Positions 46,606 through 59,402 are shown, counted from the first letter of the stretch. The stretch: 64,000 nucleotides of DNA from Rhyacophila brunnea (GCA_022495005.1 JAGYXB010000804.1:62001-126000); one strand, 5' to 3'. Notes: a model not told the origin generated them from the letters alone. Translations and numbers: made by a program.

Positions 46606-47640
46606 AAATTCAAATTCAATTTAAGTATTTATTGTTACATATACCTACCAAGTAAACTTTAGAAATTATAAATTTAAGACGTTCCCAACATGATATTAAA
46701 AAACCAAAGAAATAGTATATATTAAAACAGAATATAGAGTGAATAGGTAGATATACTTAGTAAACTTTACAAATTATAAATTTAAGAAGGTTCCCAACAT
46801 GACATTAAAAAACAAAGAGATAGTAGATATTAAAGCAGAATATAGAGTGAATAGGTACCAAAATTATAAAGGTATAAAGTGGCGACTGACGATTGAACTG
46901 AATTATTGGGAATGGTACAACTGGGCGCCAGGACAATTGGGCGCCGTACTGTCGAATGAAATAAATAGACATTTGATAAGATTTTACACAGAAAATAAAC
47001 ATGGAATTGTAATCAATTTCTATCTAGGTACTCGATACATAGTAGATAGTAGTTATAATTCATTTTGCTCTTACCATATTTTTTTATTGCGGATTGAGAA
47101 TTATCGTCATTCCTGAGGCTTTGTATAAAAAATAAAAGAACTCTCTTCTCGTTGGAATTTAAAGATAAGCGCAATTAAATCATTATTTACGTGTGTATAT
47201 TTAAATTCTAACCAAGTATTAAATAATAATATACTTAAGTAATAATTTAAATACTTATAAATAATAATTTTAATATATTTTTTTAAGTAGATAAGTAAGT
47301 ATCTATAATTAACGAACGTCTATTTACTTTTGAATTTCATTCGATTGCGTGGCGCACAGTTGTCCCAGCCCCGAATCGTCCTAGACCCAAAGTAGATAGG
47401 TACATGGAAGTACACCGAATGAGCTAAGTGGACCCTATTTTAAGAATTTATAAAACATCGCACGCCTATAATACTCATCCTCACGTAGGTGGAATACATA
47501 TATCAACATCCGAAGTGATTTGGTCAAACAGAGTTATTGCCCTCCCAATTGGCATCACCAAAGACAGGTTAGTTCTGCACCTTAGGAGAACAAACAACTG
47601 ATGCTCCTGATTTCTAATCAGGGGGACACATGTCAATACT
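46606..47640 (-). mobile_element. Non-LTR retrotransposon 3' end, copy 2, interrupted
   Basis: The minus strand at 47481-47663 carries QLFVLLRCRTNLSLVMPIG and RAITLFDQITSDVDI, matching the C-terminal block at 34.1-34.2 kb. The 3' untranslated part matches 33.9-34.1 kb and contains an internal direct duplication of about 90 bases (46660-46745 and 46755-46850). It ends in an AATTCAAATTC-type tail at 46606. A foreign insert splits it at 46859-47395. Confidence 0.65.
46859..47395 (+). mobile_element. Insert inside the non-LTR copy, with 8-bp duplication
   Basis: The insert is bracketed by ATAGGTAC (46851-46858 and 47396-47403). The sister copy at 34.0 kb has a single ATAGGTAC at the equivalent place (empty site). 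Subterminal sequences are related in inverse: ACAACTGGGCGCC with GACAATTGGGCGCC on the left, GGACAACTGTGCGCC on the right, both followed by TCGAATGAAAT. The outermost bases do not match, so the superfamily is uncertain. Confidence 0.55.
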
Positions 47641-49132
47641 ACCAATAATGGCATAGTTCTCATTTACACCGCGTAAAAGTCGGAAAAAATACATGGCCAA
47701 ATATACATAATATCTTCTATCGTTTAAACTACAGTATGTCAGCATACTTAGTTAGATAAAACCACGGATAATATCCATATAACATCAAGTAAAGTGTCAA
47801 AAATTTCTTTTGAACTCGCTATTTCGTATTTCAACTGATGCGAGGCCCAAACAATCGACCCACTCTCGAGTCGGTTCCTAACTAAACCACCTAAAAACAA
47901 ATTAACTTCGACAGCTGTTGAAAAATCATAATGCACCAGTCCTCAGCTTTGCAATAGCGAATCGACAAAAATGGTTACTTATAATAATAATAGGTACCTA
48001 TACCTACAACTTTTCGATTATTCTATAATACACGTCATTCTTATTGTAAGCTTGGTTAGTGTTTAGCCACTTTAGCCAATCTTTTAATTCAAAAATAGTC
48101 GAAAGAAAACAACAAGAAATACCTCCACAGCCATATTGTGCCACAAATGAATAAAAAATGTGAAATCAATGGAATCATAATGATGCATTGGCATAAATTT
48201 TTCAACTTTATAGTTTTGACGTGGTCATGCTTTGGCGACGTGTCTGGATTGTCTGGAATGGAATGATTGTGATATTTCGGAAATGTAGAAAAAACGTGTT
48301 CTGCCATTCATTCATTCATAGGATATTTTCATGGAAGGCGCCATGACGTCATTCGTCTACCTACCCTCTGAGTTATTATTTACGCACCCTTGGCAAAAAT
48401 TTCAGCGGCCGCAAACCATTTTCGACCAGCCCCGTTAGTCAAAAAAATCGATTTATTTACTTCGTGTTTTACATTATATTTCAGTGTCGCAGTTGGGAGC
48501 TCTCAGACTCAAGGACACCTATAATTGTTGTCAGAAGGTGGTGACAAGTGTATAGAAACTCTGGGTCTACCGTACAACCAATAGACAGGGCAAAGTTGGC
48601 CTCTGTGGTATCCGACTTAAAGATAAAGCTAACCTAACCGTGGAAGATTAAAAAATATGACCGTATGTATATGCCTCCTAAACCATTTTTCTTTATATAC
48701 AATATGGTAACTACTAATATGTGAAGCGGTATATGTAGGTACATTGTACAGTGTACACCCATTGTATGTAATTGTATGTTTTCTTTAGATGTCAAAAAGA
48801 TCATGTTGATGCGAATCAAAATATGAAACGTAGATAAACGTACATAATCATATTATTTTTACAATATGCGCGAATATCACACATTCATTGCTTAGAATAT
48901 AAACCTTGATTAATAAATATTACTATGTTAGGCATTTCGTTTGATAGGTCTGTAGTAAAATCGTAATATCTAAACATAATAACGGAAAGATCTAAAAAAT
49001 CTTGACCGTTTGTCAATATTTTAAATGTTTTAGTAGATACATACTTACACACACTCTATAGGATTCCATAAAATGGTTTAAAATATTTAATTTCTTCCAT
49101 TGGGAGGAACTACTTATTTAACGTTTCTAACG
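47641..49132. other. No recognised gene
   Basis: AT-rich. GC is slightly raised at 48330-48440 (GCGGCCGCAAACC). No exon could be supported. Confidence 0.4.
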
Positions 49133-49202
49133 CTAACCTAACCTAACAAATAATCCAGTATATCGGCGGCTATTTTCAAAAATTGTTTACCGCTGGCTTC
49201 CA
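49133..49202 (+). repeat. Dispersed repeat R4, copy 2
   Basis: Counterpart of 30559-30622, with the same CCTAACCTAA start and AATAATCCAGTATAT core. Confidence 0.55.
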
Positions 49203-49309
49203 CTAACGTGACTAAAGTCTAAACTAAACAGATAAGAACTAAAAAATGTACATATAGGTAGGTATTAGGAATCTATACGTTTTTGGATGTAGCACACTAC
49301 GGATAGTGT

Positions 49310-49425
49310 TTGCAACCGTAGGTACTATAATTTTAAAGGATTGAAAACGAATAATGTTCTATATAAAATCATTGTTTCAGAAAAAAAAAATACCTTCGTA
49401 CTATTATTCGAACATTATTTATACC
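49310..49425 (+). repeat. Diverged relative of the 52.1-kb MITE
   Basis: CAACCGTA(GGT)ACTATAATTTT, AAAGGATT(C/G)AA and CCTTCGTACTAT(A/T)AT are shared with 52134-52347, but the CAGTG ends are missing. Confidence 0.5.
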
Positions 49426-49658
49426 GTGTTACAAGTTGTGATGTGTGACGCACGTATGGAACTATAATATGATTAATTATAAAATGCCGTAGCCAATGCT
49501 CAATTTATTATTGTCAATAAGTAATAAAAGGTTCAACTTCGCTGGGTCAGACAGACTGGTCAATATGGTGTCATTGTTATTCCAGCAATGCATTTTTTGC
49601 TAGACCGTAACTGTAAATTCTTTTAAAATCACATTTTAATGTTGGGAATAATTATTAC

Positions 49659-49714
49659 AAGAATCTTCCAGAATCGAAAATATAATAATACAATGTCGAT
49701 TCTGGAAGATTCTT
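49659..49714. repeat. Perfect 18-bp inverted repeat, 20-nt spacer
   Basis: AAGAATCTTCCAGAATCG at 49659-49676 is exactly complementary to CGATTCTGGAAGATTCTT at 49697-49714. The arms could pair in DNA or RNA. Origin and role are unknown. Confidence 0.85.
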
Positions 49715-49945
49715 AGATAGAGGCTTAGATTATAGAAAAAATGATAGAGGATAAGAACCGACATTGTTAATATATTCATCCGCCTTAGTACCTACGCCTT
49801 GTCTTACATTTAATTAATCTAGTAGTGGCAACCATAGATTAAATAAATAACTACCTAAGAGCCGGGGAGATTAATGTAGTTAGCCATGATGACAGAATAT
49901 GAAAGGACCAATGAATGTATAAACTAGCAGAACTTATTAATTCCG

Positions 49946-50408
49946 AGGGTTGGAGCGGATCCTTTTTTGAGTTGCTCCGCTTCGGGATCTATTACTTGCT
50001 CCAGCTCCGCTCCACGGTCTGCTCCTCTTCGGGTAAAAAAGTTTTAATAGGCAGTGTACCATACACATGTTAAAACATACAAAATAAGTAGTTTCAAGAA
50101 AAGGTTCATTATTCGTCATTTTCATTATTAATTCTATTAAACAAAATTGCTGACAAATCGTCTTTCATTATCTGCCGCTTCTGTCAAAAGGGTGAAATTA
50201 TTTATCACTCGACAGTGTTGCCGTATTTCAAATAATTATTCCAGTGTTGCTGAGTGTCAAATATAATATTATTTTCATTGGATTTTAGGACGAAAGTAAA
50301 TAAACATCCGGAGTAGTGAAGCACTACAAATTTTCGGTGCTCCTGCTCGGGGTAAACCCCCATTGCTCCACTGCTCCACGCTTCTGCTCCGAGCTCCGCT
50401 CCAACGCT
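49946..50408 (+). mobile_element. hAT-like element rich in GGAGC / GCTCC
   Basis: The left AGGGTTGGAGCGGA and the inverse of the right AGCGTTGGAGCGGAGC match at the ends. Both terminal 100 bases are saturated with GCTCC or GGAGC units, and the central 200 bases are plain AT-rich. Elements of this style with TGGAGCGGAGC motifs are known hAT derivatives. No target duplication or coding frame was found. Confidence 0.5.
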
Positions 50409-52133
50409 TTGACTTATGTCAAATCTGACAATATCGTCTATATTTTCGTTGTATTGTTAATAAAATTAATAATTCGGTATTATTAATTAGGCATAATATA
50501 GAAAAGTATGTAGGTATAATGTTTATATAGAAATTTCAACTAGTAGTGGCGTACTAAAAAGAAAAAATCGACATTGAGCTACGTTCACACATGAAGTATA
50601 TGAAAGCGCAGATGTATTAATTGTCAGTCGACGTGTTTTTTCTGCTCTGCATCAACCGAGTCATGATGCGAATATTGTATTTCAAATGTAAATACCAATC
50701 AGAGTTTCCGATTCCGAAATCATTAAATTGAATTGTTAGAATCTCAAATACATATATTGGGATAAAATTCTGACAAACTTATATTAGGTTTTTTATAACA
50801 TAAAAAGTAGCTAGGAACACAATACTTATAAAAATATTACCAATGCATGTACTTTAGAAAACCATCAATAATCTCCTAACCATCAAGCAATTAGAATTAG
50901 AGGAACGGAAAAATATATAAATACAAAATGTACCTACAATCAGACTACTACCTTTACATACAAAAAAATATTAGGTACTTATGTGTTTTTCGGTGCAACT
51001 TAGTGGTATGCCAACCAACGAATTCGAATTATCGATGTAACTTTTGAATGCTATCGTAGGTTGATTATTTGTCACTTGAAAAAAAAGCTAGACGTAAATT
51101 CTGCAGGTAAAACTCAAACTGTAGCATTTCTGTATAGAAACACTACACATATGTATATGATTGTCGGTAATAGATAGGTACGACATATTATGTAAATTTT
51201 TAATTTCTTAGTTTAGAACTGCGGATTCCGGAATTCAATAAAATTCTAATTCCGGGATTGAAAAATCTAGTCGGAATGGTTCTTTGGTTTACACAAAAAA
51301 TAACCGGTAAGTTTAATCTGCTGCATTTTATCGTTTGCCCTGATGTTATGTTAGCATTGAATTAAACAAACAATACTAAATTTTGATCATATTTTCTGCT
51401 GACACCTCGCACACTATGTTGTTTGTACCTACTTGCAACACAGCGCGATCTCACTGTATCCCTTGCATTAAATAAACTAAAATTATTATTATAATGTGTA
51501 CACAATGCCAGCGGGGGCGTATCTTTTGATTATATTAATAACAATAATGAATTCATTTTGATTTTTTTAAAGGGGATTTAAGTGAAAATGTCAATGACGG
51601 ACCAACCTCAAATTGACATACTATAAATTTGGAATAAAACGTTGATCCAATTATTGACATACCATATTAAAGGTAAATTACGGTAAGTCCATTTTGACAA
51701 CTTCACAAAAGATACAAATTAGTAATTTTCGACGTATTAAACATCAGATATTAAGATTTAGGTACCTACATTTTTACTTTCTAGTTTTAAAATAGTTATT
51801 AGGTTTTTTTTTAACACCAAAGACGTGTTAATTTTCTTTTATTAAATATGTCGGTATTATTAGTGTTTGGTATTTATAATGTCAAGAGTACGACATATTA
51901 AAGTAAAGGTAATAACTTATTTTCACGAAATTTTGACTTACGCAGAATTTAAATTCGAAAAAATCAGAAAACCGAATTGATTATTCTAACTTACTCGAGA
52001 ATCATATTACCTATATCCAAATCGCAAAAAACCAGTCACGAATTCTCGTGAATCAAACATTCGCAAATTCTCTAATTTCGAGAATTGAAAAAGAGGAGCA
52101 ATCACAACAATGTACTTACTCGTATGTATAAAA
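50409..52133. other. No recognised gene
   Basis: AT-rich throughout; no gene or complete element. Confidence 0.4.
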
Positions 52134-52347
52134 CAGTGATGCCAACCGTACTATAATTATAGTACAATACTATAATTTCAATTCCGCGAAAAATGTAAAA
52201 TACTATAATTTTACACCAAATATACTAAAATACTATAATTTTAAAGGATTCAAGACGAAAAATGTTCCTGTACTATATATTTTTTAGAAATACTATAACT
52301 TTTACGCCTTCGTACTATAATCGGCATAGAAAAATATGGCAACACTG
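52134..52347 (+). mobile_element. Short hAT-like MITE with perfect 8-bp duplication
   Basis: The 214-bp element starts CAGTGATGCCAACCGTACT and ends ATATGGCAACACTG. It is bracketed by GTATAAAA at 52126-52133 and 52348-52355. The interior repeats ATACTATAATTTTA several times. Noncoding; a partial relative lies at 49.3 kb. Confidence 0.85.
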
Positions 52348-52936
52348 GTATAAAATAATAATAAGTCACTGACATACGTGATTTATGCAATTAATATAAT
52401 ATTATGATACGGTTCTAACATAGCTGCTTACACCTTTTTCTTTTAACTTTTTCACATTTCATTTACAAACTACGATTCAATTAGCCATATAAAACAACAA
52501 AACATCAACAACAAAAAAACAAATGAACCTGGGCTGAGAATGACGATGCAGAGAAAAAGGAACAGACTGGTAGTGATTACACCTATTAAATTATTACGCT
52601 GGGCCGGCTGATCGAGGACCCTTATCTTGAGCACCATTTTTATCAGGTAGCCACCAGCCAGGTAACGTATTGAGTACGTTCGATAAAACATTGTTCGGCT
52701 TAAATAAAATTATTACAAAAAATAAAAATAATATTGATAGGAAATAGTGTGATGGCGGTACATATTGTATACAAATGATGTTATATTTTATTCTATGAGA
52801 TGGGTGTATTATATGATTCTTCGGATATACTATTATCAATCATTGGAACATTTGTTAACGCCATTTTTTTAGCTTTTTATGATAAGTCTAAATTAAAGAT
52901 ATTATAATGTAGGTAGGCCTTGTAGGGTGTACGTAT
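52348..52936. other. No recognised gene
   Basis: Open frames on the minus strand at 52470-52839 are hydrophobic, AT-driven and without similarity that I recognise. Confidence 0.35.
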
Positions 52937-53040
52937 CAGTGGCGAAGACTCCATACTAGGCGATTATTTAAAGCCTACCTTCTTAAGAAAAGTAATTTTT
53001 ATTTTCATGTTGACTTATTTATTATTATAATCACAAATAA
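52937..53040 (+). mobile_element. Solo end related to hAT-like element D
   Basis: CAGTGGCGAAGACTCCATAC continues as AGGCGATTATTTAAAGCC and TACCTTCTTAAGAAA. This is the inverse of the right end of the 32.1-32.8 kb element. Similarity fades after about 100 bases and no second end was found. Confidence 0.55.
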
Positions 53041-53234
53041 TAATATATTCAATATGCCCAAAGACATCTATCGTATAATTATCATAATTTTACGATCTTA
53101 ACTCTTCGAAACTCACTCGATCGAAACTCACAACTAAATCCGTTATAATTTACAAAATCAGACAACTATACATAATGATAATAATAAATTATTGGTTCCG
53201 CTTAAAAGTATCACTTAATAAAATTTTGAATTTA

Positions 53235-53300
53235 CACACACACGTGCAAACATTACAAATTATATGTTCAAGACGTTCACAGACACATGGAAAATAATAG
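53235..53300 (-). mobile_element. Scrap of the non-LTR 3' untranslated region
   Basis: ACATTACAAATTATATGTTC and AAGACGTTCACA match the 3' region of the copies at 33.9 and 46.7 kb. Only about 50 bases are shared. Confidence 0.4.
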
Positions 53301-53968
53301 ACAATGAACAATGTACGATAAAGAAAGGCGATATGATAAAAAATTACAAGGAATCCACCAAATAAATGCATTAAATTTTATTCGTATAATTATATATTCG
53401 TGTACACATAAAAATTAGTCGGGGACATGATCACAGACCCTGTTGAACGTCACTGTTAATCTCGTATTATTTCTATGAACATTCGTAAATTTGGTTAATA
53501 CTTTAATTTTATTCCAGTCGCGCGTTATGGTTGCGAACGGAGTATGCACGATGTCGTGCGTCCACAGTTTAAACAGAAGCTGAAAGTGATTATACAATTA
53601 AATTTATATAAAAAATATAAAGAAAGGGATTTGATTAGGTATCATTAAATCCATTATAGCCCTGTGATCATAAACTTGATTTATATGGTGTGTAACATTC
53701 AAACACCTACTGAATAATGACGGCACACTACTTTAACAATGTTAGTAGGTAGTTTAGTAGACATTTCAAGATAGCTGAGATAATTAAAGGATTTGACAGA
53801 ATCGTATAGACTATGTAGTGTAAACACTGTACCTATAGCATAGATTAGGCACTCAGTGGTCCTAGCAAAGCGAATGACACTACGAGGATCTTTATACATT
53901 ATTTATCTATGTAGATGGCTGACTCGAGGGATCTAATGATATAATTATATTATTATAAGATGGTCATA
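53301..53968. other. No recognised feature
   Basis: AT-rich; no coding or repeat signature. Confidence 0.4.
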
Positions 53969-54739
53969 CAGGCGCGTACAAAAAGGGGGGGGGGGGTTAG
54001 ACTCTAGACCCCCCCCAGGAATGGAAAAAATACAAATTACCATAGATACTTATAGAATTAACATATATACATAGTGAATGGAATATATAACCCAATGTTT
54101 ACGGGCCGCACAAAATTGTGTTTTTGCTAATTACTTTTCAAATGCAAATTAACACGTTAATTACAAAATTAATTGAAATGGCCCGTAAGCATTGGGTTAA
54201 TTCTTTTTCATCTTTGTCAGCACCCCATGACTGAGGATCGTGACCGGGTTTGGCTGTCGCCTTCTCAACGGGTTGGTCCCACTCCCACGGCATTCTACGA
54301 TACGCAAGACCCCAGGCCATCTGGGAAATCAATGTTGGATTAAATATTATAATGCACCATCTTTAAAAGACAAAACAGCGCGAACGACACAAACAGACAC
54401 TAACGACCCTAATAATTATGACTGTTATGCCATGCGTACCGATTACAACGTGTAAATGCGACAGCTCGCAATAGCTCGTAGGTTATATTTGCAGTACATG
54501 TATTTAGTGCTTGAATCAAAGCGCGGAGTGTCTGCGTATTGGGAATGTATCTATAAAGTTCGGTGGTACACGGTTGAAGCGACGAGAAGCTATAAATAGT
54601 AGGCGGGGTAAAAGTCAGTGGCACCTGCTAGATTTTGATCACCCTGTCCCTTCCTATCGTCTTAAATATCAATAATAAATTATTATGAATATTTTTCTAA
54701 ATGGACCCCTTCAAACCATTTTTTTGTGCACGCCGCCTG
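53969..54739 (+). mobile_element. Tentative hAT-like element with poly-G end
   Basis: The left CAGGCGCGTACAAAAAGGGG resembles the inverse of the right CAGGCGGCGTGCACAAAAA. The left end has 12 G, and then 8 C after TTAGACTCTAGA, a hairpin. The interior has an open minus-strand frame (54138-54332) without recognisable similarity. Flanking 8-mers do not match, so the boundaries are a guess. Confidence 0.3.
54090..54197 (+). mobile_element. 108-bp MITE with TA duplication
   Basis: ACCCAATGTTTACGGGCC and the inverse end ACCCAATGCTTACGGGCC (one mismatch) are bracketed by TA at 54088-54089 and 54198-54199, suggesting a tiny Tc1/mariner-type MITE. The interior is almost all A and T. Confidence 0.65.
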
Positions 54740-55932
54740 AGGACATGATGAACTGAGGAATCTTCTTAAATCAAAACTCTCTCTAATTGAATAATAATTT
54801 AGGACCAAATGATATTGAAATTTTTATTACCAATTTAATTTACTGAAAGTTGCTATCATTCATAACCAAAGATTTTATCTAATAAATGTCTATTCACACT
54901 ACAGTAATTAAAAAATAGTATGGTGATTATTGTTATTAACGATATAAACTATAAAGGTTAGTTAGTACAATAGCTTTCTGTCAACAGAAAAAATGACGAC
55001 CTACTGATATCTGCTATTTTGCGTGATTATACCTTCATCTAAATATTATATATCGATGACGAGCAACCTTTCTTTTAACAAGGGTCAAATTAAATATCAA
55101 AATGTTTTTTTGGGAGCATTTATATACAAAAAATATACCGTCCAGTAACGAGGTGGAAACCTTTCTTTAGCTTTTCTTTCCTTCAGAAAACTGATTTCGT
55201 AATGAAAAACTTTCCTAATATAATCAGGTTGGAGAAGCTTTTCATATAGCAATGGATTTAATACAGGTCGATATTATTTATAATCAAAACGGCGACATTC
55301 ATTTGTCATTGATACAATATTTAATTATTGCCATTTCATTCCATTGCAATAAAAAATAATAAAATAGTATGAACTACAATATGTTTATAGCGGAAAAGTT
55401 CAAGCGAATCTAAAACCAGTAAATTATTCGTGTAATGATCATTTTTTAATACAAGTTGAATAATAAATAAGTGACAAATTTATTGGATACCCATAGGATA
55501 ATAATATTGTTAATTTGTAACCGGTTTAAAACCAGTAATTTGAAAGACTAATCGAAAGTTGAAAAAAAAACTAAGAATTTTATAGCTAATAGGATATCAG
55601 TCTTTGAAATGTACCTCGATCGTCAAATAATGATAAATGAATATTTTGATTCAGATGAGGAGTTCGTGTATAGGTACCGGTATACCTTATTATCCATATA
55701 AAATAACAAAAAGCTTTGATGAACAAGTTCTTCAAAATCAATATTGTCATATTTGAAATAAGTCGTATGTCTTTCAAATGCCATAATATATGTACGTACT
55801 TAGAATATTTAATGACATATTTAATGTATTAAAAATGACAAAAATAATCGTTTACTTTTTATTCATAGCGTTTTGTTTCGTGCGAGTTACACAAGGATTT
55901 GCTATTTATTTATTTATCCAAAACCGACTGTA
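54740..55932. other. No recognised feature
   Basis: AT-rich, no coding signature. Confidence 0.4.
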
Positions 55933-56115
55933 TTCGATGGTAGTGCTAGTTATTGATTATCTTTGAATGGAGATGAAATGAAGATTTTCGATTGCTTATT
56001 TCGTTTAAAGTGTTACTATTTATTTTAATATAGGTACAACAATCGTAATGTTCTACAAACAGTTTAACATATTATTGTATTCGAAGTATAGGTAATAACT
56101 AACACTACCATCGAA
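55933..56115 (+). mobile_element. 183-bp MITE candidate
   Basis: TTCGATGGTAGTGCTAGTTA and the inverse end TTCGATGGTAGTGTTAGTTA match over 20 bases with one difference. The interior is AT-rich. No clear target duplication. Confidence 0.5.
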
Positions 56116-58998
56116 ATTTACAGTGTCCTGTCCTGACTATAATAGTGGGCCTCATACTTTTCATATTAGAGTGTTATTTGAAGAAAACCTTTTCTATAAG
56201 GTCACCATGACCTATGATTGAATTACCTGCAACCTGCAAGCCATTTCGATTCGTAAATTTATTTGCACCAAACTTCACACTGTTACCGCCCGCATCCACC
56301 AGAAACCGCAAACATTACAACACAATTTTAGATTCAGGCAAACAATTAATTCCATTGATTTTAAGGTACATCCTGATTTTTGAATTTGTTATGAATGGAA
56401 CGTCAAAACACGCCACTATCGTACATTTATTGTTCTACGACTTATAGGTACCGTTCAAATATACTAAAAAACTTTGGAGAACCGCAGTCAAGGTATTGTA
56501 AGACAACAAGCTCATATTATTATTTAACTGTACAGATTAATCTGTTAAACTTATTAGTGAATTTCCGTAATATCTCACTTCAAAAAATTAGAATAAAATG
56601 AGTGAAAAGTAAAAATTTATCGGAATATTACCTAAGTAGGTAAGTACCTACTTAAAAAAATAAAAAAAAAACGAAGGCTTTGCAGTAGAAATATACGTAC
56701 AGGTGTACCTATTCGTATAATATGAAAATATTATATTGCATTATTTAGGTAGGTATGTACATAATATGATTTGCGTTATGCCTCAAATCCAGATATGTAC
56801 GTATCATGTTATTTTATTGAACTAGTTACGGTTTTATTATATTAACTTCAATATATTTTCCCATAGGTAGACGATCATAAAAATTATTGAAATACCTAAT
56901 TTAAAATATATTCCGACGATTATGCAGGTAAATCAAATCGTAAAATTGACAAGAACATTAAAATATTTATTAAAATTATGTATTAATCATAAATCTTCAA
57001 TTTAAACAGTCGTTAAAAAGTTATAAATGTAAAAAAATATTAATAAATTCTCCAACAACCTACCTCCGTACCAGTGGTACAAAACAAGTTTGTAATCATT
57101 CTTATTCATTAATTATCTTCATAATATAGAATATTTTGACTGATATTCAAATGAACCCTTTAGTTAACACTGGTTCCTAACGTTAATCGAGTTGCGACTA
57201 CATTTTACAAAAGCCACGTAATCTGATTTTACTAAAAATAAGTTGAAAGTAATGGAATACTTTCTTTTTGCAAACATTTTAGTAAATAATTAGAAAGGGC
57301 AAATATCGAAATGAAAATATTTCATTGTTATTAAAATTAATTTAAAAAAATGGCAGCTGATTAATATAAACGACATTGCAATCAATCTCCGGTTTAATTC
57401 TATTTAACTAACAAATATAGCTGGATTTGATATATATGAATATGTATACGATGTAAAAGTACTTTCAGAATCAGAATCAAGAAAAATATTTAAAAAATGT
57501 AAAAATGGAGGTTACCAACTTTGACACTAATAGATATAGGTACTCATTTATTGATTTAGAATTTGCTGTACCAATAATCTTCCTCAGGCACTAGAATACC
57601 TTATAGTTATTAGTGTTATTTTAAATTTTCAAAGCAGGATTAAATGCTTACTGTTGGATATGACTATTACCTATACTAGGTTTTTATTTTTATTTACTAT
57701 TCTTCTTAATACAAACAAACAGTAAAAGTATTCAAAAACTAGATTGTGTATGTCGTACCTACATATAATATGACAATATTACAACCAAATTAAGTAAAAA
57801 ACATAGTAACCTAAACGAATAAAAAAATAGATACGTATACACTAAAAAGTTATCTTGTTTTACGAGGACCAGCTGTTAATCGTGCGGCAAGATTATTTCA
57901 TCTTTGCGGTGGAACAGTTCTAAAATAAAGTTGTAGTAAAAAAAATAGATAAAAAGTGATTTTTTATCAAAGCTCTGAAACCGGGTATTGACGGTCGCTG
58001 CAATATGGCATGGCATCATTGATATAATTAGATTCATTCACGAACGCATTTAATATCGAACACGTTTCAGAAATTACACGCGGAATCTTGATGTTCATAA
58101 AACAATAATTATTATTATAAGGAGTACCTGTAAAAAACATACATGTTGTGAACAGGCACTTAAGACCGAAGTGAAAGTAAAAAATATTTTCTTACCTAAT
58201 ATGCATAATTTTGTTCACTCGTAATAAAAAAAAAAGTAAATAATAATTTCTTTGAAAGCACGAAATGCAGGTAACCTAACTAATATCAAGACGGGGAATA
58301 CAAGGAGAGACAAGAGAATTTGGAGGATACTTTGGTACTTGAATCTGTTATAAAGTGACGGGTACTTGCTTTCTAACATGGCAATATTATAATACGACGA
58401 TACAGAAAAATATCAAAACTATTTTCATCGCCAGGTCGGATATACAATGTATTCACCGAATACACATTCATTGTAAATACCAAATGTTAAGATAACGTGT
58501 AGTACCTATATAATACCTAATAAAAACGGATGAGAAACTGGTCGAGGTGGGAGTAGGGGCGTGCTTCTGTGAGATAAATACACTGTACTGTAGTATACTT
58601 TGTAATCGGTCGATGCATCGCAGACCCAGCGTATTTCACTTGACACTTTGTTTGTAGTATCGTCAGGATGACCTTGAAAACTAAATAAAGATACAAAGGA
58701 TCAATTAGCCGACTCGATTATGACGCCGTCTTTACAGTAAACAATAATATTATTATTCTATAAATTGGATAATTAAAATAAATCGTCTCGCCTGGCAAGC
58801 TGTGAATTCCCATCTGGGATAACCCGCATTCTAAGATGGCAATATCTAATCGTAACGGTTGGTTACCATCGTATGCCAAGATTTTGATATTTAACTACTT
58901 AAATAAAGCGTAATTATATTTGTCTAAATCTCAAGTCAAGTCCTTGGTATAAGATTGTCAGAAGCTGGCTTCAGCCTAATACTCGAAGGGGGCAATAT
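56116..58998. other. Unannotated AT-rich stretch
   Basis: Almost 3 kb with no gene, complete transposon or RNA gene recognised. Two short overlapping frames at 56214-56601 lack similarity and splice context. Confidence 0.4.
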
Positions 58999-59402
58999 CG
59001 ACTGATTAATCTGCAAACCAGCCAACGCCATTTTTGGGGCAAATTTTTGAGGAAGGAGAAAAAGCCATAACCGAGCTGAATTCTATAACTCCAAAAATAC
59101 ACTTGAAATTTTTTTTCTTCTTAATAAGCTGCACTATGAATTTTATTAATACACTATTATAGCTTCCCTTTTACATATTATAAAGAAAATTTATATAAAA
59201 AGTGGATTCTTTCCATTTATAACATTGGAAATGTGGCACCTGCAATTGGCCGTTTTGTGTGAAGAACGATAACGCATTTATTTATAGGTTTAGCAATTTG
59301 AAATTTTGTGTGAGCATAGAAAACGTGCTTTATAACAAAATGCCATCAAAATCTCATTTTTGGACAAAAGTGGAGTTAGCTGGTTTGCAGATTAAGCAGT
59401 CG
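58999..59402 (+). mobile_element. MITE with CGACTG..TTAATCTGCAAACC ends
   Basis: The left CGACTGATTAATCTGCAAAC and the inverse of the right CGACTGCTTAATCTGCAAAC continue to match through CAGC(C/T)AAC for about 28 bases with two differences. Length is about 404 bp, noncoding. Flanks are AAT-rich; the target duplication is not certain. Confidence 0.65.

Noticed and set aside
52470..52839. Hydrophobic minus-strand frames as a membrane protein
   Set aside because: The hydrophobicity follows from T-rich codons in AT-rich DNA; there is no start context, splice sites or similarity.
54138..54332. Minus-strand frame rich in Trp and charged residues as a reverse transcriptase tail
   Set aside because: The residues do not follow the conserved order seen in the other non-LTR remnants here. 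It stays unidentified.
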